This document shows positions 1-6,702 of a stretch of DNA of 22,885 nt, one piece after another. The notes under the pieces are model-generated. The model did not search any database and was not told the origin of the DNA. It saw only the letters and a program-made list of their open reading frames with translations. The position numbers and the translations under genes were made by a program. This DNA is from a virus, in IMG/VR virus record IMGVR_UViG_3300042691_035418, positions 1 to 22,885 of that record; one strand, given 5' to 3'. The stretch's first letter is position 1; every line of letters starts with the position of its first letter.

Positions 1-65
1 GCAACGGGCAGGTACGGCTTGCCCTTGAGGTTGATCAGGAAATCTGCGGGGTTTACGGGGTTCAC
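1..65 (-). CDS. N-terminus of an unrecognised gene, cut by the window edge
   Basis: Only the first 21 codons are visible, beginning VNPVNPADFLINLKGKPYLP. The GTG start overlaps the TGA stop of the preceding gene (GTGA) and has a good ribosome binding site (GGAGGG) six bases upstream, so translational coupling is likely. The opening resembles the beginnings of small phage DNA-binding or annealing-type proteins, but the diagnostic part lies outside the window, so no function is assigned. Confidence 0.6.
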   Translation of the reverse strand, partial: MNPVNPADFLINLKGKPYLPV

Positions 66-298
66 GGGTTCCCTCCGATCCACTTGCGGAATGCTTCCTC
101 TGAACCGCGGGCCTCCGCAGGAACCTCGCGCTGGATCATCTCCAGCACTTCGACGAGGTTGGCGCGGAGTTCCTTGTCCAGAAACGACGGGTTGAGATCA
201 GCAATGATCATCCGTTGGAAGCCACTCCCGGGATGACAGCGGTTCTCCACATAGCGGTGGATGACTCCGCGAACGAAGTCGTGCAAGTCTTTGTCCAT
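62..298 (-). CDS. Unknown 78-residue protein
   Basis: A small, mostly helical, charged protein with no cysteine pairs, signal peptide or membrane segment. I recognise no family. Its start follows AAAGGT, a moderate ribosome binding site. It has its own promoter (-35 at 379-384, -10 at 356-361) embedded in the last codons of the upstream gene, and a GC-rich hairpin at the predicted mRNA 5' end. The next gene downstream starts by GTGA overlap, so the two form a short operon. Confidence 0.75.
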   Translation of the reverse strand: MDKDLHDFVRGVIHRYVENRCHPGSGFQRMIIADLNPSFLDKELRANLVEVLEMIQREVPAEARGSEEAFRKWIGGNP

Positions 299-321
299 TC
301 AAATCTACCTTTCGATGTTCA

Positions 322-347
322 CCGGAGTGGACCTTGGCCCACCCCGG
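322..347 (-). repeat. 5' leader hairpin, divergent member of the cassette family
   Basis: Two 9-nt arms (CCGGAGTGG and CCACCCCGG) pair with one G-U and enclose an 8-nt loop. The hairpin starts about 2-3 nt after the predicted transcription start of the promoter at 356-384. This matches the arrangement seen at the other promoter-hairpin units, although the sequence differs. Confidence 0.55.
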
Positions 348-355
348 CATTGGTA

Positions 356-384
356 ATATTATCAGCCTTCGGATTGGCTGTCAA
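356..384 (-). promoter_or_regulatory. Promoter TTGACA-17-TAATAT inside the 3' end of the upstream gene
   Basis: On the minus strand the -35 is a perfect TTGACA followed by GCCAA, a 17-nt spacer and TAATAT. The -35 encodes part of the final codons (LDSQSEG) of the 362-1099 gene, whose stop lies next to the -10. It drives the 62-298 gene. Confidence 0.75.
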
Positions 385-1099
385 GTACGGCAAGCGCGAT
401 CTCTTCGGGGTCCCCGGTATGGTTCGGATTGAGGTTCATGATGGGGAAGATGGGCAGCATTTTCTGACACCAGACAACCACGGGGTAATCCATGGCAAGC
501 CCGAGTAGGTTTTCCGCCACGATCCAGTAGTCCGTAAACAACGACTCGAACGTCACCGGGTCCGCGCCTTCCGCGGGAATGAATTCGACCACGCTGTCAA
601 TCAGGCGATTGATCGTTGGCTCGGTCAGCGGGATGAGGGTTTGTTCCCCGTTCTTCCCGTTGATGTACCGGCCAAGCGGACGGTTGGTCGTCTTGCTTAC
701 CGCCATGTACGCGTAACCGTTTCGGACCGGTGCCATGGGGCCTCCGGGCCACGCCCCGGAGTTGGTCGGGGATAGGTCCGCGCATTCTGTCACGCAGACG
801 TTGCGCCCGTTGTAACGGACCAGACGCCATGATGACAGCACCTCGCCGATTGTGGCTTCGCGGCAGACAACCTGCCCCGTGTCCCAACCCTCCTCGCCCT
901 CCATGAGTTTCGCAATGTCCTGAAGCAGTGCGTCCTGCGTGTCACCTGCGATCAGGTAACGCCACATGGGGTGCGGATTGTGGGTGATGACGGTGGATGC
1001 GTCCGCCTTGGGGTGGGCGATCCACAAACGGTCTGCGGACGAGTGCGAGAAGGCGTAGTCCCAGCATTCGCATTCGGGATCAGGAATCAGGGTGTTCAT
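362..1099 (-). CDS. Unknown 245-residue protein
   Basis: A soluble, mixed alpha/beta-looking protein rich in tryptophan and cysteine at its ends (N-terminal ECECWDY, C-terminal VVVWCQKM). I recognise no motif. The start at 1099 follows GGAGA and lies 20 nt inside the end of the VRR-NUC gene, so the two are translationally coupled. Its 3' end carries the next gene's promoter, so the DNA there has two roles. Codon use is GC-rich like its neighbours. Confidence 0.8.
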   Translation of the reverse strand: MNTLIPDPECECWDYAFSHSSADRLWIAHPKADASTVITHNPHPMWRYLIAGDTQDALLQDIAKLMEGEEGWDTGQVVCREATIGEVLSSWRLVRYNGRNVCVTECADLSPTNSGAWPGGPMAPVRNGYAYMAVSKTTNRPLGRYINGKNGEQTLIPLTEPTINRLIDSVVEFIPAEGADPVTFESLFTDYWIVAENLLGLAMDYPVVVWCQKMLPIFPIMNLNPNHTGDPEEIALAVLDSQSEG

Positions 1100-1514
1100 T
1101 GGTTCTCCATTGGTTGGTCTTGATGGTGTCTGCGATTCGAGCCACCTGTTCGCGGTGCCCCCATGCCGATTCGATGCCCATCAAAACATCGAGTGCGTCT
1201 GCGGCTGATCGGACAATCCGGGTCATGCCCATTGCCTCCAGCCATTGTTGTGTCTCCGTAGGTTTGCCGTCCGCCGCTTTCAGTTCGAGCGCAATGGCAA
1301 CCGGGTTGCCCCACCCCTTGCGGTGGACGTACAGGTCAGGCAACCCCGGGGTGTTGCCTTGCCACCCGGTAGCGTAGGACTTGGCTCCGCAAGCGGAACA
1401 GGCAACCCTGCTCCGCCCCTTGCCGGTCTCCATGACGGTGTAACCAAGCATGGTCAGGACCGCTTTTATTTCCCGTTGTATTGCAGCCTCTGGCTGCCGC
1501 AATCGTCGTCTCAT
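1080..1514 (-). CDS. VRR-NUC domain nuclease
   Basis: A 144-residue protein of the PD-(D/E)xK superfamily VRR-NUC type, common as small stand-alone nucleases in phages, where they act on DNA junctions or repair intermediates. Visible motifs are an N-terminal helix with E9 (RQPEAAIQREI), the GLPD catalytic turn at 57-60, the ELK pair at 77-79 and a following QQ at 89-90. A CSAC pair at 39-42 precedes the core and may bind metal. I chose the ATG at 1514 rather than 1550 because it overlaps the upstream stop as ATGA and follows AAAGGGA. It belongs to an operon with the genes on either side. The family call is strong; the substrate is not known. Confidence 0.85.
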   Translation of the reverse strand: MRRRLRQPEAAIQREIKAVLTMLGYTVMETGKGRSRVACSACGAKSYATGWQGNTPGLPDLYVHRKGWGNPVAIALELKAADGKPTETQQWLEAMGMTRIVRSAADALDVLMGIESAWGHREQVARIADTIKTNQWRTNEHPDS

Positions 1515-2023
1515 CGTTTCCCTTTGTGCCTGACGGTCCGGAAGAGCCACGTCCGGATCGGGGTGGGTATCCTGACCTGCTCACGTTCGCAAGCCATTGC
1601 CCATGCCGCCGTGGTTCCGGACCTGCGGCAGAGTCCGTACATGGCTGGATTGTTGACCAGCCATGAGTACCATTTCGCGTACTCCGGGGTGGGTCCCTCC
1701 ATTTCAAGGGGGACCGGCTCCATCACGTCCGGGTCCCGGTCGGTTTGCCGGTCGAACGCCACAACCTCACCGCGTTCGACCACGACGCGGTACCGGGGGC
1801 GGCGATCCCACAAGCCATTGAGCATTCCGCAAAAGTCGGAGTCGGTGGGACGCCCCCACACGGTTTGCTCAATCGTCATGCGCTTGACCACCCCCAACCC
1901 GGTCAGGTGCCGTGCGTCTTCCATATACAGCACCATGATTTCTTCCGCCGATTCAGCGGTCGGAGACCACCAGACTGCCCTGCCGGTCTCCGATTCGATG
2001 GACGTCCTATAGAGGGTTGCCAT
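1511..2023 (-). CDS. Unknown 170-residue protein
   Basis: No family recognised. The protein is tryptophan- and arginine-rich with a basic C-terminus (TVRHKGKR). It overlaps the upstream gene's end by 17 nt and its stop overlaps the VRR-NUC start (ATGA), so it is in the middle of a tightly packed operon. There is no hairpin cassette on either side, unlike most genes to its right. Confidence 0.8.
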   Translation of the reverse strand: MATLYRTSIESETGRAVWWSPTAESAEEIMVLYMEDARHLTGLGVVKRMTIEQTVWGRPTDSDFCGMLNGLWDRRPRYRVVVERGEVVAFDRQTDRDPDVMEPVPLEMEGPTPEYAKWYSWLVNNPAMYGLCRRSGTTAAWAMACEREQVRIPTPIRTWLFRTVRHKGKR

Positions 2024-2393
2024 GATGGTCCGCCAAGAAGTCAGCCATCATCCACCCGTCAGGGTGATTGTCACCCATGTTGACCCGGACGAACGTGGGG
2101 GCCTTGCCAACCGCAGGGTGGACTTCGACCCGCCACCATCCGCCGCTCTTGGACGAGTATTCGTAGGTCCTGTTTCCGTCCAGCGGGTCGTCCACCGGGA
2201 CGGTCTCCAGTGCTATCCGTTTCGCCGCCGCCATGATGTTGCGTTGGGACAACGTCATGCCATTGCCCCTCCTGCGGTCCCAAACGCAGTCAGTCTTGGT
2301 GCCGGGGCCAACAGCCCATAGGCGGAACGGGCCGAATCGAATTGATTCCTCCACCTCCTGCACCTCCTGCGCCCACTGACTACTCTTCGACAT
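2007..2393 (-). CDS. Unknown 128-residue protein
   Basis: Starts MSKSSQWAQEVQEVEESIRF. The ATG at 2393 has GGAGG eight bases upstream, inside the preceding small membrane-protein gene; the longer reading frame up to 2492 only shadows that gene. The C-terminal half (YEYSSKSGGWWRVEV, then NHPDGWMMADFL) looks like a beta-rich small domain. No family recognised. The end overlaps the next gene by 17 nt. Confidence 0.75.
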   Translation of the reverse strand: MSKSSQWAQEVQEVEESIRFGPFRLWAVGPGTKTDCVWDRRRGNGMTLSQRNIMAAAKRIALETVPVDDPLDGNRTYEYSSKSGGWWRVEVHPAVGKAPTFVRVNMGDNHPDGWMMADFLADHHGNPL

Positions 2394-2508
2394 TGTGCGC
2401 CTCCACTTTGTCGAACGTCGTCGTGCATAGGTCCACAAAGGCGCACAACCCCGTCCCGATAAGGACGCCGCCAACGGCAACGCCCAACACAATCCACACG
2501 TTCGTCAT
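2380..2508 (-). CDS. Small single-span membrane protein, 42 residues
   Basis: This short gene encodes a peptide starting MTNVWIVLGVAVGGVLIG. Residues 4-25 form one clear hydrophobic membrane segment, followed by a charged, acidic tail (FDKVEAHNVEE). A strong ribosome binding site (GGGGGAG) lies five bases before the ATG. Its last 14 nt overlap the start of the downstream gene and contain that gene's GGAGG site. The function is unknown; small holin-like or membrane-modulating roles are possible but unsupported. Confidence 0.7.
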   Translation of the reverse strand: MTNVWIVLGVAVGGVLIGTGLCAFVDLCTTTFDKVEAHNVEE

Positions 2509-2524
2509 TTTTCTCCCCCAAGTT

Positions 2525-2552
2525 AAAAGCACGGGACGTTGCCACCCCGTGC
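2525..2552 (-). terminator. Probable intrinsic terminator after the 2574-3143 gene
   Basis: On the minus strand a perfect 7-bp stem (GCACGGG/CCCGTGC) with a 10-nt loop is followed by TTTT. It is the only hairpin in the left arm with a U-tract. It lies 22 nt after the TGA of the upstream gene and just before the ribosome binding site of the small membrane-protein gene, so it could be a partial terminator inside the operon. Confidence 0.55.
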
Positions 2553-2573
2553 CGGTTGTCGAATCGCGCCCCG

Positions 2574-3143
2574 TCAGACCGGGGGCTTGTTTGCGTCCTC
2601 AATCTCCTCTAGGGCCTGCTCCAGCCGCTCGAAGTCAGCGGAAACGGACCCGTCGTCCTTGGTCTGGACCGCCCCGATTTCAAACAGCAGGTGGCTTGCC
2701 ACGTCAGCGACAACGTCAATCAGGAACGTGTCAGGATTGAGCGCAATCCCGAATTCGTCACCGGTCCCGTACCGCTTGATCAGGTCCGCGAAGTCGGTGA
2801 TGATCTGCCCCAAGTCACCCGGGTCGTACTCACTAGCCACCATTGCGGCTGTTGAGGCAAGCCGGTGGTCAGGGCGGGCGGACCGCATGACCTGCCAAAG
2901 ATACTGCACCCCTAGCGGGTCGAAGTCCCATTGGGATTCGTGCGTACCGGGCGGTGCAGGTGCCACCTCCACCGTCTGCACGTCATTCTGGGTGAAATCG
3001 CGATCTGCGGTGGACGCCACCCGTTCGCGCAATTCTTCCCGTGCGTCCTCTTCTGTCTTTGCCCATGACCTCCACGTTTTGGTCAGGGTGTAGGTGCGGG
3101 TGACAGTGCCAACCCACGTTTTTCGATTCGCGTTGTCAGGCAT
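2574..3143 (-). CDS. Unknown 189-residue protein
   Basis: N-terminal residues 8-35 are beta-like and basic (TWVGTVTRTYTLTKTWRSWA). A middle proline-rich linker (VAPAPPGTHESQWDFDPLG) leads to a helical C-terminal half. No family recognised. A hairpin cassette lies directly upstream, with an AAGAGA ribosome binding site. No clear promoter lies between it and the upstream gene, so readthrough from the 3723-3751 promoter is likely. Confidence 0.75.
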   Translation of the reverse strand: MPDNANRKTWVGTVTRTYTLTKTWRSWAKTEEDAREELRERVASTADRDFTQNDVQTVEVAPAPPGTHESQWDFDPLGVQYLWQVMRSARPDHRLASTAAMVASEYDPGDLGQIITDFADLIKRYGTGDEFGIALNPDTFLIDVVADVASHLLFEIGAVQTKDDGSVSADFERLEQALEEIEDANKPPV

Positions 3144-3168
3144 TATGGTTCTCTTCTTTCAGGACGGT

Positions 3169-3186
3169 GCCCCGGTTGCCCGGGGC
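3169..3186 (-). repeat. Leader hairpin cassette, copy 1
   Basis: Perfect 7-bp stem GCCCCGG/CCGGGGC with a GCAA tetraloop (GNRA type) on the minus strand. It is flanked by the shared ATCGTCACTGCC before and CACCGTCC after, then AAGAAGAGA and the start codon. No U-tract. Confidence 0.8.
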
Positions 3187-3209
3187 GGCAGTGACGATGC
3201 TGTTGGCGA

Positions 3210-3665
3210 TTAGAAGTCCACGGTCCCCTTCAGGGAATTGAGGAACGCACGGCTAACACGGACGCTTTCCGCCAAGTGGGTGATCTCGTCGAACGTGCGG
3301 TCTGCAAGGTGGTCCGACCAGATGCTGTCCCCCCGATTCACGCAGGCTTCGACTAACTCGAGTCTGCACCCCAAGCCCGTTGGGCTTGATGCCCCGCTGA
3401 CCACATAGCGGAAGCAGTACCCGGAGGTGGACGGGTCTGATAGCAATTCCACCGCCGCGTTGTACTTTGTCCGCACCGTTTCAAACGATTGCAAAACGTC
3501 AGGGAGTGTCTCCGGGCTGGAGGTGATTTTGTAGAGGCCCTCGCGGACAGCGAAAACCGCTTGGCGCATAGCCGTGAGTTCGTCTGCCACGGCCTTGAGG
3601 AGGGCTTTTGCCTCGTCGTTCAGGACGTAGGTGATATCGTTCAGACCAATTTTGACTTCAACCAT
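3210..3665 (-). CDS. Unknown 151-residue helical protein
   Basis: Starts MVEVKIGLNDITYVLND and continues as long amphipathic helices (DEAKALLKAVADELTAM). No motif recognised. It has a full expression unit of its own: promoter at 3723-3751, hairpin at 3691-3708 and an AAAGAGA ribosome binding site. Confidence 0.75.
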   Translation of the reverse strand: MVEVKIGLNDITYVLNDEAKALLKAVADELTAMRQAVFAVREGLYKITSSPETLPDVLQSFETVRTKYNAAVELLSDPSTSGYCFRYVVSGASSPTGLGCRLELVEACVNRGDSIWSDHLADRTFDEITHLAESVRVSRAFLNSLKGTVDF

Positions 3666-3690
3666 CGTGGTTTCTCTTTCTTAGGACGGT

Positions 3691-3708
3691 GCCCCGGTTG
3701 CCCGGGGC
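3691..3708 (-). repeat. Leader hairpin cassette, copy 2
   Basis: Identical stem and GCAA loop to copy 1. It starts about 8 nt after the predicted transcription start of the promoter at 3723-3751, so it would be the first structure in the mRNA. Confidence 0.8.
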
Positions 3709-3722
3709 GGCAGTGACGATTG

Positions 3723-3751
3723 ACAGTACAACCTTTCGGCTTGGGTGTCAA
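3723..3751 (-). promoter_or_regulatory. Promoter TTGACA-17-TACTGT overlapping a stop codon
   Basis: The minus strand reads TTTGACACCCAAG, a 17-nt spacer, then TACTGT. The TGA within the -35 box is the stop codon of the 3748-4002 gene. It drives the 3210-3665 gene. Confidence 0.65.
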
Positions 3752-4002
3752 ATGTACGGGAAGCCATTGAACACGTCTATGGCGTCGTACGCCCACTTGC
3801 AGGACGCCTCGTTCCGGGCGTCGTACCGCTTATCTTGGTACGCCAATTGGGCCTCGTCCAAGATTTGGATGAGGTTGCGCAGGACGTTCTGCTGTTCGGT
3901 CCGGTGCAGGGTGCGGAACGCCTCGCGGACATCCGCGTTCTCATTCTGCCGCCAATTGTGGCGGAGGAGTTCGATGCACTGGGCGGCCTTCTGTTTTTCC
4001 AT
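3748..4002 (-). CDS. Unknown 84-residue helical protein
   Basis: Starts MEKQKAAQCIELLRHNWRQN. It is predicted to be almost entirely helical and charged, ending WAYDAIDVFNGFPYI. No family recognised. The stop codon is part of the next promoter's -35. It is preceded by its own promoter (4060-4088) and hairpin (4028-4045), then GAAAGAGA before the ATG. Confidence 0.75.
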   Translation of the reverse strand: MEKQKAAQCIELLRHNWRQNENADVREAFRTLHRTEQQNVLRNLIQILDEAQLAYQDKRYDARNEASCKWAYDAIDVFNGFPYI

Positions 4003-4027
4003 CGTTGTTTCTCTTTCTTGGGACGGT

Positions 4028-4045
4028 GCCCCGGTTGCCCGGGGC
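4028..4045 (-). repeat. Leader hairpin cassette, copy 3
   Basis: Stem GCCCCGG/CCGGGGC with a GCAA loop, starting about 8 nt downstream of the predicted transcription start. The flanks match copies 1 and 2. Confidence 0.8.
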
Positions 4046-4059
4046 GGGAGTGACGATGC

Positions 4060-4088
4060 AGTGTACGGCGCGAATCCTTGGCTGTCAA
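4060..4088 (-). promoter_or_regulatory. Promoter TTGACA-17-TACACT overlapping a stop codon
   Basis: The minus strand reads TTTGACAGCCAAG, a 17-nt spacer, then TACACT. The TGA is the stop of the 4085-4507 gene. It drives the 3748-4002 gene. Confidence 0.75.
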
Positions 4089-4507
4089 ATGCCCCGGGAT
4101 TCGCATCGTGGGCAGAGTGCCGTGCGGGGGTCTAATTCGGATTGGCACAAAGGGCACGGCCCGAAATCTACGCCGTCGAAATGCCGCTTGCGTTGGTCCG
4201 CCCGGATCATCAGTTTGCGGACGACGGTCAGTGCGTCCGGGGTCCAGTACACCGACCCGTCCGGGTTCTCGCCGGTATTGTACGCAATCGTGGCGGCGTC
4301 TTGGGAAATGGTCTTGACCCATTCGCGGACGTTGCCGATCCGGTCATGCCGGGATACCGGCAGTGCGACAACGGTGCCGTCACACGGGGCCTCGTCTTTG
4401 GACTCCACCCGCTTGAGGTGGGCGGAGCCGCGCCGCCAATCCAAGTACAACACGGGAGCGATGCGGCCCCCAAGGCACCGCGGGTCATGGGTAAAACGGA
4501 GTTTCAT
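4085..4507 (-). CDS. Unknown 140-residue protein with C-terminal zinc ribbon
   Basis: Starts MKLRFTHDPRCLGGRIAPVL. The last 25 residues contain CPLC and, eleven residues later, CPRC, a classic treble-clef/zinc-ribbon spacing that implies nucleic-acid or protein binding. The N-terminal part resembles a small beta-rich domain (VLYLDWRRGSAHLKRV). I chose the ATG at 4507 because it follows AAAGGA at proper spacing and lies just after a cassette hairpin; longer frames run through that hairpin. Its stop codon is part of the next promoter. No family name can be given. Confidence 0.78.
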   Translation of the reverse strand: MKLRFTHDPRCLGGRIAPVLYLDWRRGSAHLKRVESKDEAPCDGTVVALPVSRHDRIGNVREWVKTISQDAATIAYNTGENPDGSVYWTPDALTVVRKLMIRADQRKRHFDGVDFGPCPLCQSELDPRTALCPRCESRGI

Positions 4508-4535
4508 GGCAATCCTTTCGGGAACTGGTATCAGT

Positions 4536-4563
4536 GCCGGGAGCAGCATTCGCCACCCCCGGC
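4536..4563 (-). repeat. Leader hairpin cassette, copy 4, extended form
   Basis: An outer 6-bp stem (GCCGGG/CCCGGC) continues into an inner 6-bp stem with several G-U pairs and a GAAT loop. The copy at 6196-6223 changes one of these G-U pairs to C-G, a compensatory change supporting RNA structure. Confidence 0.7.
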
Positions 4564-4569
4564 GGAGGG

Positions 4570-4791
4570 TCAGAGTTGGACGGGCTTGATGCCCCGGACG
4601 CGGGTGGCGGACAGAAGGCGGACCTGCAACGGGCCCAGCCCAAACCGTTGCTTGACCCCGGCGAGACCAGAGGTGGCCGCGAGGTCGTTGCGTTCGTCCG
4701 GAGTCACGGTGGGGTGGGCTTCCACCGGGACCACCTCGCGGATGATTTCCGCGCCAACTTTGACGCGGACGTTGTGATAGGTCAGGACCAT
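4570..4791 (-). CDS. Unknown 73-residue protein
   Basis: Starts MVLTYHNVRVKVGAEIIREV. Probably a compact alpha/beta protein, ending RVRGIKPVQL. No family recognised. AAGGAG lies eight bases upstream of the ATG, one of the better ribosome binding sites here. Promoter 4851-4879 and hairpin 4817-4836 precede it. Confidence 0.72.
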   Translation of the reverse strand: MVLTYHNVRVKVGAEIIREVVPVEAHPTVTPDERNDLAATSGLAGVKQRFGLGPLQVRLLSATRVRGIKPVQL

Positions 4792-4816
4792 TGTGTTTCT
4801 CCTTCTTGAGGACGGT

Positions 4817-4836
4817 GCCCCGGGTTGCCCCGGGGC
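4817..4836 (-). repeat. Leader hairpin cassette, copy 5
   Basis: Perfect 8-bp stem GCCCCGGG/CCCGGGGC with a GCAA loop. Compared with copies 1-3 the stem is one pair longer, with both arms changed together. It starts about 8 nt after the predicted transcription start. Confidence 0.8.
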
Positions 4837-4850
4837 GGGAGTGACGATTC

Positions 4851-4879
4851 GTTATACCGCCTTGACGCTTGGCTGTCAA
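4851..4879 (-). promoter_or_regulatory. Promoter TTGACA-17-TATAAC overlapping a stop codon
   Basis: The minus strand reads TTTGACAGCCAAG, a 17-nt spacer, then TATAAC, among the closest to consensus in the left arm. The TGA in the -35 ends the ArdC-like gene. It drives the 4570-4791 gene. Confidence 0.8.
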
Positions 4880-5835
4880 ACGTCCTGTTCAAGGTCAGGG
4901 GCGGCCCCTGCGGGCAGGATCAGGTCCACCGCCTTCTGGGCTTCACGGGCGGCCCGCTGGAACACCTTGGGGTCCTCCTTCAGCCGCCGCCCCCACCCGG
5001 CGAGGTACGCGGCGGTCTGCTGGTCCGCCCGGACGTCGGACAGTCCCAACTCCGCAAGCACGGTGGCGGCGGTCAGTTCCGCCACCAATTCCTCCTCCGC
5101 GTAGTTCGCCGAGCCGAAGCCCACCGACTCCCCTGTGACTCCGGGACGCTTGAGCAGGGTGGAGTGCCCGGTGGAGTGCCCACACTCATGAAACAGGGTG
5201 GCGTAGTACCCAACCCCGTCCGCGAACTGCCACCGCTCTGGCATGGTGATGCCGTGGGTGGGCGGCGAATAGTACGCGGCGTCACCCGGCTCGTGGCGCA
5301 GGGAAACCTTGCCCCGCTTGAGGTAGTCCGCCACAATCGCCTCTGCGGCGGGGTCCGGGTCCGGACCGGCGGCGCGGGGTGCCACAACCTCCGGTTCCGG
5401 TGCCCCTTCGATCTGCGCCCGGTGGAACACGGTGTTGTACGAAAAGATCGGCACGTCCACCATGACGCGGCTACCGTCCGCATTGAGCATCCCGGACCGG
5501 TCAGGGTACCGCTTGAGGGTGAACTTGACGATGCGGGTGCCCTTCTCGCGCTTGCGGACCTGACCACCAACGCCCTGCCAATTGGCGTAGGTGCCCCAAT
5601 CCATTCCACCGGACCACCCGTTCCGCATGGCGGTCAGGGATGTGATCCAGACGTTGGTTCCCCGGTACTTGTTGCCGGTGAACGGGTTGCCCGGGCGTCC
5701 GCCGGGAACGCCGGTCCAAGGCTTCGCCCACGGGGCGGCCTTGCCGTCCAGAAGGTCCTGCGCCAATTGGGCGACAAAATCGCCGATCACGTCCACCCGT
5801 TCGCGGGTGGGGGTTGCCGTCTTGTTCCAAGCCAT
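4876..5835 (-). CDS. ArdC-like antirestriction protein (ssDNA-binding domain plus metallopeptidase)
   Basis: A 319-residue protein with the ArdC architecture found on conjugative plasmids and phages. The N-terminal domain, residues 1-140, binds single-stranded DNA in known relatives; here it carries WAKPW, GNPFTGNKYRGTN and SYNTVFHRAQ. The C-terminal zincin-type domain has HECGH (216-220) as the HExxH metal site and, about 27-33 residues on, YAEEELVAEL supplying the third ligand. A proline- and alanine-rich linker (about 145-165) joins the two. The known role is protecting incoming DNA from host restriction. It has its own promoter (5886-5914), leader hairpin and a strong AGGAG site. The length is close to that of full ArdC, so it looks intact. 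Confidence 0.88.
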   Translation of the reverse strand: MAWNKTATPTRERVDVIGDFVAQLAQDLLDGKAAPWAKPWTGVPGGRPGNPFTGNKYRGTNVWITSLTAMRNGWSGGMDWGTYANWQGVGGQVRKREKGTRIVKFTLKRYPDRSGMLNADGSRVMVDVPIFSYNTVFHRAQIEGAPEPEVVAPRAAGPDPDPAAEAIVADYLKRGKVSLRHEPGDAAYYSPPTHGITMPERWQFADGVGYYATLFHECGHSTGHSTLLKRPGVTGESVGFGSANYAEEELVAELTAATVLAELGLSDVRADQQTAAYLAGWGRRLKEDPKVFQRAAREAQKAVDLILPAGAAPDLEQDV

Positions 5836-5858
5836 TGTTCTGTCTCCTGTTGGTCGGT

Positions 5859-5876
5859 GCCCCGGTTGCCCGGGGC
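5859..5876 (-). repeat. Leader hairpin cassette, copy 6
   Basis: Stem GCCCCGG/CCGGGGC with a GCAA loop, starting about 3 nt after the predicted transcription start of the ardC-like promoter. Confidence 0.8.
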
Positions 5877-5885
5877 GGTTGGTCT

Positions 5886-5914
5886 ATTCTACGCCGTCAC
5901 GGTTTGGCTGTCAA
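5886..5914 (-). promoter_or_regulatory. Promoter TTGACA-17-TAGAAT for the ArdC-like gene, overlapping a stop codon
   Basis: The minus strand reads ATTGACAGCCAA, a 17-nt spacer, then TAGAAT. The TGA of TTGACA is the stop codon of the 5911-6171 gene. Confidence 0.8.
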
Positions 5915-6171
5915 TCCTCTTGCCGTTCGAGGGCGCGTTCGAGGTACCCGGCAAGTTCCCGGGCGAACGTTGCGTCGTCCTCTTCGAGGAAGTCTAGGAC
6001 GTGGTAGGTCACGACGTGCGTGGCCTTTCCGCGCCCGGACCAACTGACGTCCGTCAGGTAGGCCGGTGGGACGGCGTCGAAGTTGGTGCCGTCATGCACG
6101 ACGGCAACGCCGCCGCGCCACGGGGTGTCCAGCCCCTCTTGTATCCGAATTTTCAGGTCAGCGATTGTCAT
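5911..6171 (-). CDS. Unknown 86-residue protein
   Basis: Starts MTIADLKIRIQEGLDTPWRG. The first half looks alpha/beta; the C-terminus is an acidic helix (DFLEEDDATFARELAGYLER). The ATG at 6171 follows AAGGAAAG and the extended hairpin; the longer frame to 6399 reads through that hairpin and the gene beyond. No family recognised. Confidence 0.75.
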   Translation of the reverse strand: MTIADLKIRIQEGLDTPWRGGVAVVHDGTNFDAVPPAYLTDVSWSGRGKATHVVTYHVLDFLEEDDATFARELAGYLERALERQED

Positions 6172-6195
6172 GGGTCTTTCCTTCGTTTGGTCGGT

Positions 6196-6223
6196 GCCGG
6201 GAGCAGCATTTGCCGCCCCCGGC
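6196..6223 (-). repeat. Leader hairpin cassette, copy 7, extended form
   Basis: Same two-tier stem as copy 4: outer GCCGGG/CCCGGC, inner GGCGGC/GCTGCT with an AAAT loop. Relative to copy 4, a U-G pair becomes C-G, preserving pairing. Confidence 0.72.
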
Positions 6224-6247
6224 GGGGGTGTCGAAATGGGGTGCGGG

Positions 6248-6634
6248 TCAGGCGTTGGGGTTGTCCTGCCCCGCCACAAACGCAAGGCGGTAGGCGTCCA
6301 ACGCGGCCTTCGCGTCAATAAGGTGTTGCGCCCTCCGGTGCAACACCTCCTTGGTTTTCGAGTGGTTGCCCTGCGCGGATTCGCAGAGGGTCTGGACAAT
6401 GCGCCAAGTGGGGATGAACCCCGGGCAGTCCCGAAGGGACTTGATATCCACGATGGTCAGCCGCGCAACGCGCCCGATCGCTTCGGCGGTAGCCGGTTCG
6501 CCGTTTTCCGAATTCCAAGCATTCGCCGTCCAATCGGCGAACGCATTGTCCAAATTGCGGCTGACTTCGGAAACGCGCTCCCAAACGGGGCGCGGGTCAA
6601 TCGCCTCGGCGGGGATGATTGAGGTGGTTTTCAC
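6248..6634 (-). CDS. Unknown 128-residue protein, GTG start
   Basis: Starts VKTTSIIPAEAIDPRPVWER with GTG at 6634, just after AGAAAGAGA and the cassette hairpin; the ATG upstream at 6760 would translate through the hairpin and is unlikely. The body is a helical, tryptophan-containing protein (NAFADWTANAWNSENG) with an alanine-rich C-terminal helix. No family recognised. Confidence 0.72.
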   Translation of the reverse strand: MKTTSIIPAEAIDPRPVWERVSEVSRNLDNAFADWTANAWNSENGEPATAEAIGRVARLTIVDIKSLRDCPGFIPTWRIVQTLCESAQGNHSKTKEVLHRRAQHLIDAKAALDAYRLAFVAGQDNPNA

Positions 6635-6659
6635 GGTTGTGTCTCTTTCTGGGGTCGGT

Positions 6660-6679
6660 GCCCCGGGTTGCCCCGGGGC
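6660..6679 (-). repeat. Leader hairpin cassette, copy 8
   Basis: 8-bp stem GCCCCGGG/CCCGGGGC with a GCAA loop, flanked by TCGACACTCCC before and CACCGACCCC after. Confidence 0.8.
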
Positions 6680-6702
6680 GGGAGTGTCGAATCGGGGGTG
6701 GA

